From Rhizobiaceae bacterium (GTDB lineage: Bacteria > Pseudomonadota > Alphaproteobacteria > Rhizobiales > Rhizobiaceae), in NCBI GenBank assembly GCA_017643495.1, contig JAEPNK010000002.1, positions 496,001 through 560,000 on the forward strand: a stretch of DNA of 64,000 bases. Direction: 5' to 3'. Under the pieces are notes generated by a model that was not told the origin of the DNA, searched no databases, and worked only from the letters and a program-made list of their open reading frames with translations. Made by a program: the position numbers and the translations under genes. Shown here piece after piece: positions 36,177 to 45,519 of this stretch (within the stretch, counting starts at the first letter, position 1; every line of letters starts with the position of its first letter).

Positions 36177-39100
36177 TCAGAACCGGAACGTCAGTGAGCC
36201 ACTGCCGCGATGGTCGCTGAAACCAGAGCCGTAGGTGCCGTCGTAGTTGATCACTGCCGACAGACCCTCGGTGAGCTGCATCTCGATGCCGAGGCCGAGC
36301 GCTAGCCGGTCGCGATCTTCCGCCGCACCGGGGCTGGTGAAGGCTGCGCCCGCGACGCCTGCGATGATCGAGTTGCTAACCGCGCGCGTGTCATTGAACG
36401 CATGCTCCCAGCCGATCTCGAGCGAGGAGCGCACGGCGATGCCGTTGGCAGCCGTGTGTTCTGCAGCCATCTGAAGGCCGAGCGTCGAGAAGCTACGGTC
36501 GAAATCATCGTTGCCCACGGTGAGATTGAGCACGCCAGCGCCGGTCTCGGTGAACCCGTTGCGCTCTGCGATCACATGCTCGATCCGCGCAAACGGTGCG
36601 AAATAGGTGAGGTGCCCGTCCAGTCCTGCTTCGTCGACGAGGTTGCGCGAGACTTCGAGCGAGCCCGCGAAGACGTGGCCGTCAGCTTCGCCATTGGCGG
36701 TGACGAAGGCGGGGGGAACAGGCACGACCCGGTCGAGATCGTAGTCCTGGAAGCTGTAGGAGAGCGTACCGGCAAGCCGCCAGTCGTCAAACTCGGCTTC
36801 GCCGTAGGCACCGATGTGCCAGCTGTCGATATCGGCGGATGAAGCCCCGTTGTCGACGCCCGCGTAAGAGTAGCCACCGGCAAGGCCGAACGTCACCAGC
36901 GCATCGCTGTTGAAAGAGACGTTCTCGATGCCGAAGGCGACACCGCCGATATACGCGTCATAGCCTGTCGCGGCCGCCGTGCCTTCGACATCGCGGAACG
37001 AGCCGAAGCCCGCCATCCAGAAGAAGATGCCGAGCGTATTGTCAAACGTTGCGCCGAGCGCTTGGCGGGTCGCGAAGCCGTCGTTCGTATCGCCCTCGAT
37101 CTCATCGCCGTAGGAAAGCGCCAGCTGGGAAAGCCCGAACGTCGCGCCATTGCCCGCATTGTTGCCCGCACCACCGGCAGCGCTGTCGCCTTTGATCCGG
37201 TCGCGCAGCAGCGCCGAGAACGCCCGCCCCGCCTCGGCACCCGCCTGCAACGCATTCGGGTGGATCGACTTGTCGGAGGGATCGCCCATGGTCAGGCCCA
37301 GCACGACGTTCTCGGCCGTCATCCCGTCCGGCACGACGTTCGCCACGATGTTGAGGTCGGGCAGGTTGTCCATGATCGCGAGGAACGCGCCATCGACTCC
37401 GCCCGCGCTCTCGATGATAATGAACTCGTCACCGACCACGAACGCGTCAAGCATGCCAAGAGCGTTGACGTTGAGCGTGCCGCCGAGCGTCGTCATGCCG
37501 TCGACGTCGATTAGGTCGGCGAGGTTCGGACGCTGGATATCAACATTGAGCGTGCCGGTCGTCTCAAGGACGAGATTGTCGGTGACGCCGAGCGTCGAAA
37601 TGTCGCCGTTCGTCATGGTGCCTACCGACAGCGTTCCGCCGTTGGTGACGTTGGCAAGCGTGGTTTGGCTCGTCAAGTATGCGCCTGAAGCCACATCTGC
37701 GCTCAGGTTCATCTGGTCGGTCAGGACTTGCGACAGACCGCCATTGGCCTGCAGCAGCAGCTGATCGGTGATCGTCGCACCAGCGATGTTGAGAGTGCCT
37801 TGCCCTTCCTTCTCTATGATCTCGAAGTTCGCGAGCGGCAGCGGCTCGACGTCGAGCGTGCGCGTGTCGCCCATCGCAACATCCGCCTCGATGATGTCAT
37901 CCCCGGCACCGCCGTCGAGTATCCCCGTCACGGTGAACCCGTCCTCGAACGCGAACCTGTCATTGCCATCACCCAGATCGACGTCGCCATTGGCTGTGCC
38001 TGTAGAGCGCATGATCAACCGGTCTTCACCAGTTGAAAGGTCGATCGCCGTGCCGTTACCGCCCGTCACGGTTCCCGCGAGATCGACCGTGGTGAAGTTT
38101 GCCTGATCCTCAAAGAGTTCGGGATTCGGCATGCTTCTCGTGCCGCCAAAGCTTCCGAGCGAGTTAGTACCCGCGTCCAATATACCGACGAAGTTCGTGC
38201 TCGTTACTGAAGAGCTCGCATCGATTGAAATTGTAGAAGTGGCGCTATTGAATGCATTGCCCAACGAAAAATTGTTGGTGTGTTGCGAGAAAATCTCGAT
38301 CCCGGCACCATTCGTCCCGCTCGCGGTAACACTACCCCCATTGATGATATCGACAGTCGATTCACGAGCCGTGATACCGATCCCGTTCGAACCGGTTCCG
38401 GTCGTATTGATGGTACCGCCATCCACAGCAACCGACGTCGTGTCAAGCGTTGCCGCTACCACTCCTCCAGAAAGTCCATCTCTTACGCCTGAAAAGATTT
38501 CCTGACTGTCGCCATCGGTATTGATGGTACCGGAAACGACCACTTCGGTTCTGACTTCTCCGGGCCCGAAATCCGCAAATTCGTCCCCCGCAAGAATACC
38601 GACTGCAGTTCCACGGGTGTCCGGGCCTGCGCCAGCCGTTACGTTAATCGTACCCTCATGAAAAACCCGACCTGTCGAACCGTCGGAAAACGCGTCCGTA
38701 TTGATGCCAAAAGCAGAGCCACCCGAACTGCGAAATACGTCATCTGCCAGTGTCCCGTTGGCAATGGCGTTGCCACCTGTGACGTTGATCGTACCGCGGT
38801 TTATGAGAGTGCCCGTCACTCCATCGCCAAAGGTGGAATTGTTGATGCCGAGCCCGAACGATCCGTTTACCGAACTGATTTCCGCACCACCTGTCGCATT
38901 AGCCGTTGCGTCACTGCCCGTTAGGGTGATGTCACCTTCATAAATGAACGTGTTGTCGCCAAGATGGGCGATACTCAGTCCGGTGCCGGCCCTGGCCTGG
39001 GCAGAGACGCGAATGCCCGCTCCGTTCCCGGTCGCCGTGGCGCTGGCACCGGTCACATTGATGTCCGTGTCGAACGTAAACGTCTCGTTCGGTATACCGT

Positions 39101-40721
39101 CTTCGAATGCGACGGCCACCCCCAATGACTGGGCACCGGTTGCGGTCGAAAAAATACCTTCACCGGTTCCCGTGAATGTCGCCATGGCATCGCCGCCCTT
39201 CACATTCACAGTGCCATCGATATTGATACTCGATCCGTTGCCGACCCGGCCAATTACGCCGTCTACAAGACCCCCGAATGCCCTCGAAGCGGGCGGACTG
39301 TCGAAATCGGGAAGGTCCGAGTACAGGGTGTTGAAGTCGACTTCTCCATCCGCCCCGCCGGTCGCGAAGGCAATCGCATCGCCCCCCGTCACGTTCACGT
39401 TTCCCGCTATGTTAAGAATGGATGGTCCGCTCACCTCGGAACGCAGAATCACACCGTTCGCGGACTGCCCGTCCGCATCCGCATCTGCAAGCCCGGCGGT
39501 CTCGCCCATGCCGCCGAGTGAAGCGGTCGCCATTGCTGTGGATGAACCGCCTGCTACAGTCACATCGCCATCGATGTTAACGGAAACGCTGGTTCCCGTG
39601 GGCGTAAAGTCGCTTCCAACCGAAACACCGAATGCCTCATCCCTGGTAAAGAAGCCTGCCTCCGCAATTGCTGTCCCGATACTCTGCATCGGTCCCGTAC
39701 TCGTGGATGTTGCAGTGGAGGAAATGTCACCGCCGGTAACATCGATATTGCCTGTAATATCGATATCGATTTCTTCAAAACGCGGAAGATTGGGGTTCGA
39801 TACGCCGTTTAAAGTTGTAAAGGCCGGCAAGCCTACCCCGACAGTTGCTGCGAAGCTTGTACGCGCATCTGCAATGTTGTCTTCCGTGGAAGCGTTTGCG
39901 TTTGAGTTGCCGGACGTGACTTTAATGTCGCCCGTCTGGTCGAGCATGTAATCACCATTGCCCTGTGCAAAAATGCCATAGGTTTCTGATACGAGGTTTG
40001 TGAACCGGCTCGCTCTGGCTCCCGCAGTGCCGCTGGTGGTGTTCGTTACGTTGGCGGTTCGATCACCGCCCTCAATGGTGATGTATCCGGTATTGGTGAC
40101 CAATATGTCGCCAGTATCGGACTCTGTCCGCACGGCGCCGAACCGCCCGGACCCCACGTCGGACCTCGACGTGCCGTTGCGCGTGATGTCAGGCTGGGTT
40201 ACGTCGATGAACCCGGTATGGGTGACATCGATGTCACCGCCCGCATCGAACCCGAGCGCGCCGAACTGGTTCGTCGAGGACGTGCCGGTCGTACCGGTGT
40301 CATTGATCATTGCCGAGGTCTGACCGGTAAGGTTTCCGTTCAACGTGCCGGAGATCGCGCCTTGCGTAATGATGTTGAATCCTGTGCGCTGACCGCGGAC
40401 ATCGCCTGGGTTGAGATCAATCGAGAACGGCGGCAGGTCTGCGGTAAACATGACGTCCGAACCATTGTTGTTTGTCATTCGAAGGCCGATACCGTCGATA
40501 TCAGTAGTCAAATTGTCGACGATCAGAACATTTTGCGGTCCGGTGTTCGAGAAGCCGCCAGCAATGGTGCCCGAACAATCGATGACATTTCCTATTAGGG
40601 TACAAACCGCATGAGCTTTCTCTGGCGTGATGACCACAAGCCCCGAGGCGATGCTCAGCGCCGGAACGCTAGTCGAAACGAGTGCGTTGCATAAAAGCTT
40701 CGAATATCTGCGCGAAACCAT
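36177..40721 (-). CDS. Very large type V autotransporter
   Basis: A 1514-residue outer-membrane secreted protein. It has a long signal peptide (VSRRYSKLLCNALVSTSVPALSIASG, about 40 residues). A passenger of about 1150 residues is made of beta-helix repeats with the pattern INVTGGxAxAxATG: NVTGGDIS, VTVAGGSSTAMATAS, NVTGGDAIAFATG, VNVKGGDAMATFTG, ITLTGSDATANATG and INVTGGNAIANG. An autochaperone-like region follows, then a C-terminal barrel of about 280 residues ending SGSLTFRF with terminal Phe. GGGG lies near the ATG at 40721. It is GC-rich compared with its neighbours, particularly the barrel part. A divergent TetR gene is adjacent. Adhesion or surface interaction is likely. Confidence 0.88.
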   Translation of the reverse strand: MVSRRYSKLLCNALVSTSVPALSIASGLVVITPEKAHAVCTLIGNVIDCSGTIAGGFSNTGPQNVLIVDNLTTDIDGIGLRMTNNNGSDVMFTADLPPFSIDLNPGDVRGQRTGFNIITQGAISGTLNGNLTGQTSAMINDTGTTGTSSTNQFGALGFDAGGDIDVTHTGFIDVTQPDITRNGTSRSDVGSGRFGAVRTESDTGDILVTNTGYITIEGGDRTANVTNTTSGTAGARASRFTNLVSETYGIFAQGNGDYMLDQTGDIKVTSGNSNANASTEDNIADARTSFAATVGVGLPAFTTLNGVSNPNLPRFEEIDIDITGNIDVTGGDISSTATSTSTGPMQSIGTAIAEAGFFTRDEAFGVSVGSDFTPTGTSVSVNIDGDVTVAGGSSTAMATASLGGMGETAGLADADADGQSANGVILRSEVSGPSILNIAGNVNVTGGDAIAFATGGADGEVDFNTLYSDLPDFDSPPASRAFGGLVDGVIGRVGNGSSINIDGTVNVKGGDAMATFTGTGEGIFSTATGAQSLGVAVAFEDGIPNETFTFDTDINVTGASATATGNGAGIRVSAQARAGTGLSIAHLGDNTFIYEGDITLTGSDATANATGGAEISSVNGSFGLGINNSTFGDGVTGTLINRGTINVTGGNAIANGTLADDVFRSSGGSAFGINTDAFSDGSTGRVFHEGTINVTAGAGPDTRGTAVGILAGDEFADFGPGEVRTEVVVSGTINTDGDSQEIFSGVRDGLSGGVVAATLDTTSVAVDGGTINTTGTGSNGIGITARESTVDIINGGSVTASGTNGAGIEIFSQHTNNFSLGNAFNSATSTISIDASSSVTSTNFVGILDAGTNSLGSFGGTRSMPNPELFEDQANFTTVDLAGTVTGGNGTAIDLSTGEDRLIMRSTGTANGDVDLGDGNDRFAFEDGFTVTGILDGGAGDDIIEADVAMGDTRTLDVEPLPLANFEIIEKEGQGTLNIAGATITDQLLLQANGGLSQVLTDQMNLSADVASGAYLTSQTTLANVTNGGTLSVGTMTNGDISTLGVTDNLVLETTGTLNVDIQRPNLADLIDVDGMTTLGGTLNVNALGMLDAFVVGDEFIIIESAGGVDGAFLAIMDNLPDLNIVANVVPDGMTAENVVLGLTMGDPSDKSIHPNALQAGAEAGRAFSALLRDRIKGDSAAGGAGNNAGNGATFGLSQLALSYGDEIEGDTNDGFATRQALGATFDNTLGIFFWMAGFGSFRDVEGTAAATGYDAYIGGVAFGIENVSFNSDALVTFGLAGGYSYAGVDNGASSADIDSWHIGAYGEAEFDDWRLAGTLSYSFQDYDLDRVVPVPPAFVTANGEADGHVFAGSLEVSRNLVDEAGLDGHLTYFAPFARIEHVIAERNGFTETGAGVLNLTVGNDDFDRSFSTLGLQMAAEHTAANGIAVRSSLEIGWEHAFNDTRAVSNSIIAGVAGAAFTSPGAAEDRDRLALGLGIEMQLTEGLSAVINYDGTYGSGFSDHRGSGSLTFRF

Positions 40722-41079
40722 GATCGACCCCAATCCCCAAGTGCTGCATTATCGGTATAGGCAGATGTGAGTAATATTCGGGCTCAATCTGCCTGCTGAA
40801 CCGGCGATGCATCAGTATATCCAGTACAGAAATGGTATTTGGACCAATGAGATTGGGTCAACCCAAATCATTACTTTCGTTTCGAAAAAAAAGCGCAAAA
40901 AACGTCCGACGTTAATCAGAATAGAAGCAATAAAAACAGTGTTTTGGTTCTGGTCGATAATTCGTCCAAATACTATCCCGTTTTTCAATTCGAAAGTGTT
41001 GCAAATTTGCCTTGAAAAAGGTTTTTGTCCTGCACACTATTCATGCAATGCTTGACGACAACAAAGGGAAAGTATCAGG
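40722..41079. other. Divergent promoter region, AT-rich, with a palindrome
   Basis: The 358 bases between the autotransporter and TetR genes contain no gene. The palindrome TTGGGT-CA-ACCCAA is listed separately. Positions 40880-40960 are A-rich. Confidence 0.5.
40853..40866. promoter_or_regulatory. Candidate TetR operator controlling the autotransporter
   Basis: TTGGGT-CA-ACCCAA is an inverted repeat with perfect six-base arms in the divergent region, 132 bases upstream of the autotransporter and 214 bases upstream of the TetR gene. The link is inferred from position. Confidence 0.45.
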
Positions 41080-41724
41080 ATGGTTTCGACCAGAGGCGGT
41101 CTAGCTGAAGAGAAGAAAAACCAGATACTGGGCGCCGCGACGCGATTGCTCACCAAGAGCGGCCTGCAGTCATTCTCTTTCGAAGCCGTAGCCAAGGAAG
41201 CAGAGCTGTCTCGCCAACTGGTCCGCTACTACTATCCCGATCTCGATAGCCTAATCGCAGACCTGTGTGACCATTTGGGGAAGGGTTATCAAAATCTCTT
41301 AGTCGCAGGAATTGTGAAGGTTGGTCAGGTCGAGCGTCTCGAATTCTTCAAGGATTTCTTTTTCGGAATGGCTGCCGATCATCCAATGCCAGACAATCTC
41401 GAAGTCTACGACAGCTTGTTTTCCTATGCTGTCGGCTCCGAACTGTTGAGGGAGCGACTACGCGCGAAGTACAAGACTCTGGCCCAGGTCATCATGCACG
41501 AACTTGCCATCGTCCATACTGAACTGGACGGTCAAGCTTGCGAAGAATTGTCGTTCCTTTTTGTTTCGATGATGCATGCGCACTGGAGCTTTGTTGCGAC
41601 GCTCGGATTTTCAAAAGAGCACAATCAGATCACCAGAAGCGCAATTGACCGATTGATCAAATCCTACATCGACGATGCATCCTGTACCCCTTCGGTCGAA
41701 AATCCTTGGGCGTGTGAAGACTGA
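41080..41724 (+). CDS. TetR/AcrR-family regulator, divergent from the autotransporter gene
   Basis: A 214-residue regulator. The helix-turn-helix lies in residues 10-55 (EEKKNQILGAATRLLTKSGL, then VAKEAELSRQLVRYYYPDL), followed by a helical effector domain. GGGAAAG precedes the ATG. Its divergent position implies control of the autotransporter and itself. A short hairpin ACGCCT/AGGCGT (41753-41771) follows the gene. Confidence 0.85.
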   Translation: MVSTRGGLAEEKKNQILGAATRLLTKSGLQSFSFEAVAKEAELSRQLVRYYYPDLDSLIADLCDHLGKGYQNLLVAGIVKVGQVERLEFFKDFFFGMAADHPMPDNLEVYDSLFSYAVGSELLRERLRAKYKTLAQVIMHELAIVHTELDGQACEELSFLFVSMMHAHWSFVATLGFSKEHNQITRSAIDRLIKSYIDDASCTPSVENPWACED

Positions 41725-42565
41725 TCGATCCAACCCAATCAAGCTTGCTGTCACGCCTAGTCTGCAGGCGTTCCTTTCCGATGAGAGTCAAATCCTGTTC
41801 GTTCAAAGTTGATGGGATGAAATGGTCACGAGCACCGTTGGGTTTAAGCTTGTAGAAAATGGTGAAACGCTCTCGGTATACAATTACTGGACGGTTGATT
41901 TCTGTGACTTGGCTTCAATGAAATGCGGCGCATAGGATATGTAGAGAGGACAAGGCATATCGCCCTTTGGCGGGGTATCGGGGCAGGAACGCCATGATCT
42001 TGTGGTGCAGCGGCTGAACGCTTGCGAGTGGGTTTCAAGGGCGGCACGATAGCCCCTTTGATCTCGATGAAGTCGTCTCCATGAAATGGTCTCTGCGAAG
42101 CAGTCTCGATGAAATCGTCATGGGGTGTCCAGAGGGGAGAGCGAAGTCTCCAATTTGGTCAGGATTGCATAAAGGCAGGAACGCCCTTTGCTTGATGGGT
42201 TGATAGGGAGAGCAACTTCTCCCTTCGCGTGATGAAACGGCAAGACGTTTTGATGGTGGTGACAAGTTCGATTCTAAGTCGCCACCAAAGGCGAGAGGGA
42301 TGAAACGGGAGAGCGTAGCGTCTCCCTTTCCAAGATGTGATGTTATACAGCACACATCTTGCGCTTCACTCTTATTGCCAATTTCCTTGAATTTTGACGC
42401 TTATCGCTACGACCGCGTAGTTCATGGACTGTTGCGCATTTTTGGCGCCCTATCGGCGACATTCTGCATAGCTGGTGATCTGCTACTTCTCCAAGCCTTA
42501 TGGTAAAGGCAAAACTCTAATTTCACATAGGAGAACGTTCACGTGTCAGAGCAATCGGCAGCAAT
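41725..42565. other. Gene-free region with three iterated hairpins
   Basis: About 840 bases without a convincing gene. Repeated short phrases occur (GATGAAAC/GATGAAAT several times) together with three similar hairpins listed separately. Possible explanations are a decayed gene, a REP-like repeat or a non-coding RNA. Confidence 0.55.
42136..42326. repeat. Three related short hairpins (GGGAGAGC...TCTCCC)
   Basis: GGAGA-GCGAAG-TCTCC at 42136-42151, GGGAGA-GCAACT-TCTCCC at 42206-42223 and GGGAGA-GCGTAGCG-TCTCCC at 42307-42326 share stem and loop start. Each lies near a GATG-containing phrase. This is an iterated structure in otherwise empty DNA. Confidence 0.5.
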
Positions 42566-44161
42566 TTAAAAAATGAAAATATGCATTAGATGATTTTCTG
42601 ATTTCAAATCATCGCGCGTTGTTCCAAGGTATGCGCCACCTTCAGATACGTACAATTTTATAGCTTGCTCCGTAAACTTGCTATCAGCAATCACTGTAAG
42701 AAAGGGAATCTTACCTAGATCGTATCTAGCGAAAGCCAGCATTTTCCTCAATAGCTTCCGACCAATAGCTTGTCCGCGAGCATTGTGTCGATCGGTAACG
42801 TACAATGACTTAATCATACACATTTTGGAAAAGTCTATTGTGTTGTTCCCATTTTTCGCGAAAACGGGGATGCCTAACTCTTCAACTCTCTTAAAAATAG
42901 TGGTTTCATTTCCCGTCGAAAAATCTCTTAAACCTGATGTGATCTCTGATAGCCATCTTTTTTCATCAGAAAGTATCTTTTCACTTTCCATTAAAGCGAT
43001 GAAGCCAACAAACTGTTCTCTAAAAAAGCTCTTCTTGGTACACAGAATATGATAGTCCCATTTTGATCCGACCTTTGAAACCCAGTCGACGGTTTTCTTT
43101 GATTGATAGTGCGCTTCATTACTTTGGAAATTTACTGGCCATACATCACCCGATTCAATATACGCCCTGCGGAATAACTTATATAAAGCCTTGCGATTTG
43201 ACCTTCTTGCTAAGAATTTAGTTGTGGTGGATACTGAACTGAAATTAAAGTTAGCAATTCGGGCCCTTAATGTAATTTGTGATAAATAAATGGATAGACC
43301 TCTGTTTGTTATTGCGCGTTGAAGCGAATTTAAAGAGCGTTCTTGTCTCCATCTTGATGGATTTCTCATAATTTCAAATACAAATGATCTCGCCATTTTT
43401 CCTTTGCTAACGAGGTAAATAAGAACTTGAAAGCGAAAAAGTTGGTATCTAGCAGAGTCAAATTCTATTAATTTGTCGATCATTGTGTCTGTTTGATCAT
43501 AAGTTCTCAAACCGTATTTTCTTTTTCCGAACGAATAGAATTCTGAGTTTTCTCTAAATACTCTGATGAGTAAATTTCCGTACATTTGGTTTATCATCTC
43601 CAAATCCAGTACGCCTATATTCGCCGAGGTGGCAATATCTTCTATGCGATTTAGAACATCTGCACATGCCTTCCGCTCGTCTGAACCATCCTTAAATGGT
43701 TGTGCAAGTAAATACCGGTTGATTTCGAATGCAATTTTTGCCTGACTATTGTCATAGTACCCAAAAGGGAGTTTCTTCTCGATGCTGTACTTGAATTTTG
43801 CAATTGATTTTTCTGAGAATCCACGTTGGTTCAAAGATAATTCTTTATCGATTTCCGTTAAATTTAGTTTTAGTATGGGATATTGAGCCAAGCGGCTCTG
43901 ATCAGATTTTCTTGCTAGACTAGGTATCCCGTTGTTGGGGTCCCCTAATACCTCAAGCGTTTTAGTTCTAACTTGCTGAGAAAACTGCAGCTTTGACTGT
44001 TCGCGGACTTGCGTTATTGAATTATAAGAGAAAAATGCGGCCGCGGCAGCAGAAATAGAAGATATCATAGTAAAAATTATATCAAAATTTGGAATTACTT
44101 CAAAATCAAAAAAAATAATCCCTATTGATGCCAAAATAATTACAGTAAAAATCTTTTTCAT
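42566..44161 (-). CDS. Membrane-anchored protein with C-terminal GNAT-type acetyltransferase domain
   Basis: A 531-residue protein encoded in AT-rich DNA. Two membrane segments at the N-terminus (FTVIILASIGIIFFDF and ISSISAAAAAFFSY) are followed by about 370 residues of helical sequence without a known domain. The last 100 residues fit the GNAT fold: MIKSLYVTDRHNARGQAIGRKLL (acetyl-CoA pyrophosphate loop) and AIKLYVSEGGAYLGT. Its ATG overlaps the stop of the PIMT-like gene (ATGA), so the two are made together. Function is unknown; a modification cassette or defence role is possible. Confidence 0.65.
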   Translation of the reverse strand: MKKIFTVIILASIGIIFFDFEVIPNFDIIFTMISSISAAAAAFFSYNSITQVREQSKLQFSQQVRTKTLEVLGDPNNGIPSLARKSDQSRLAQYPILKLNLTEIDKELSLNQRGFSEKSIAKFKYSIEKKLPFGYYDNSQAKIAFEINRYLLAQPFKDGSDERKACADVLNRIEDIATSANIGVLDLEMINQMYGNLLIRVFRENSEFYSFGKRKYGLRTYDQTDTMIDKLIEFDSARYQLFRFQVLIYLVSKGKMARSFVFEIMRNPSRWRQERSLNSLQRAITNRGLSIYLSQITLRARIANFNFSSVSTTTKFLARRSNRKALYKLFRRAYIESGDVWPVNFQSNEAHYQSKKTVDWVSKVGSKWDYHILCTKKSFFREQFVGFIALMESEKILSDEKRWLSEITSGLRDFSTGNETTIFKRVEELGIPVFAKNGNNTIDFSKMCMIKSLYVTDRHNARGQAIGRKLLRKMLAFARYDLGKIPFLTVIADSKFTEQAIKLYVSEGGAYLGTTRDDLKSENHLMHIFIF

Positions 44162-45363
44162 TCACGAAACTTTGGAAAGTTTGTGTAATAAAAACATGTT
44201 TCATCTCTGAGAATTATATGCTCTTGTTCATTCAGCTTTCTTATGTGTGCCCGCAATCTGCACTCTAAGCCAAAGGCGGAAAGGGGTGGCATTCCGGCCA
44301 TTACCCATTCATTTAGGCGCTTGTAGATTCTATCTTTTGCCCACTTTGAACCACTCCACTGGATTTTTTCATTTTGAAAAACGGCTAAAGACTTTTCGTC
44401 GGCATTATACAAGCCAAACGCTACTTGCTCACTGCTTGGCTCAACGATATCTTTGGAAGTGCTGAAGATCGAGAAGTATGGATCAGAAACACTTAAGAAC
44501 GCGCGAAAAGCCATGCTTCTCCAAAAGAATAATTTTGAATTCTGTTCTCCAAACCAGAAACTTGCGCCTTCCAGACTATCCCATAAAGACTTGAGTTCGG
44601 GGGCTTGGGAGACAATGATTGGTTGAAACTCAGGCAATCGCATATCGCCCTGGATCTGAACAAATCCGCATTGCAGCGCTTCCTCAGACACAAAACCACT
44701 CGATGTGCGTCTCAGCTTATAAAGTGTATCGCCCCCGCCATGATTTTTCAGCACCAGAATTAATATTCCGCCTTCACTCAACTGTTCATAGATTTCAGAT
44801 GGTACATCGTATATTCCGACAGTGTATATTATTGCATCATAATGTTTACCTTTGATCCCTCGCGCGCCATCAGCGCAGTGAACGACAACCTCTTCCCGAT
44901 CATTATCCCTCAAATTTTGTTTGGCCTGCTGAGCCAAGTCAGGGTCTATTTCTATAGTGTCAACGCTACCAGAGGTCCCAACCAATTTACTCAACATCGC
45001 TGCGTTCCAGCCACTCGCGCTCCCAATCTCCAGCACACTTTCACCAAATTTAAGCTCGGCCATTTCAAGCATTAGCAAAACTAAAGAAGGTTGCGAAATT
45101 GATGAAACTATGTCGCCATTTCTTGAGAGCTTAATTGGCAGATACGTATCTTTGTAAATAATATTTAGGTAGTTAGATATATTCTGTTCAGTTATGTCTA
45201 TTGTTTCAGCATCATGCTCACTAATGATTTTTCGAACATAATTGTGCCTAGGCGTTGAGAGGAAAACCTCCTTGACTTTTCCAGAGAGCTGGATTGATGG
45301 GAATTTTTCGTGAAAGGATGTCAATACCTGAAGCTGTAGACTTTCTATATCGGAGCGATGCAC
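44158..45363 (-). CDS. PIMT-like SAM-dependent methyltransferase with extra C-terminal domain
   Basis: A 401-residue protein. Residues about 35-215 follow the protein-L-isoaspartate methyltransferase fold: an N-terminal helical part with STPRHNYVRK, the SISQPSLVLLMLE motif, and the SAM loop VLEIGSASGWNAAML. A VDTIEIDPDLA strand and the YDAIIYTVGI region follow. About 180 residues of unknown C-terminal domain come after. Similar stand-alone PIMT-like enzymes modify peptides (for example in RiPP pathways). It is coupled by ATGA to the GNAT gene. No precursor peptide gene was found nearby. Confidence 0.75.
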   Translation of the reverse strand: MHRSDIESLQLQVLTSFHEKFPSIQLSGKVKEVFLSTPRHNYVRKIISEHDAETIDITEQNISNYLNIIYKDTYLPIKLSRNGDIVSSISQPSLVLLMLEMAELKFGESVLEIGSASGWNAAMLSKLVGTSGSVDTIEIDPDLAQQAKQNLRDNDREEVVVHCADGARGIKGKHYDAIIYTVGIYDVPSEIYEQLSEGGILILVLKNHGGGDTLYKLRRTSSGFVSEEALQCGFVQIQGDMRLPEFQPIIVSQAPELKSLWDSLEGASFWFGEQNSKLFFWRSMAFRAFLSVSDPYFSIFSTSKDIVEPSSEQVAFGLYNADEKSLAVFQNEKIQWSGSKWAKDRIYKRLNEWVMAGMPPLSAFGLECRLRAHIRKLNEQEHIILRDETCFYYTNFPKFRE

Positions 45364-45519
45364 ATTTATTCCTGATGCTTGATAACAGTATTTTTTGAGT
45401 TTAGCAGACTACTTAAGCGGGGTACAATAGAACTGCATGCTGAGGTGAGACTTAAGGCAATGACCAAGTGAATTTAACAAACTGTCTATTTTTGATTTAG
45501 CTACTCGAGAAGCCTCCAG

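Noticed and set aside
36247-40614. Several long plus-strand frames antisense to the autotransporter gene (up to 335 codons)
   Set aside because: They come from GC-rich codon bias and repeats of the autotransporter; they lack start sites and recognisable domains.
41844-42355. Minus-strand frames of 60-106 codons in the empty region before the GNAT gene
   Set aside because: No start sites or protein-like composition, and they overlap the iterated hairpins.
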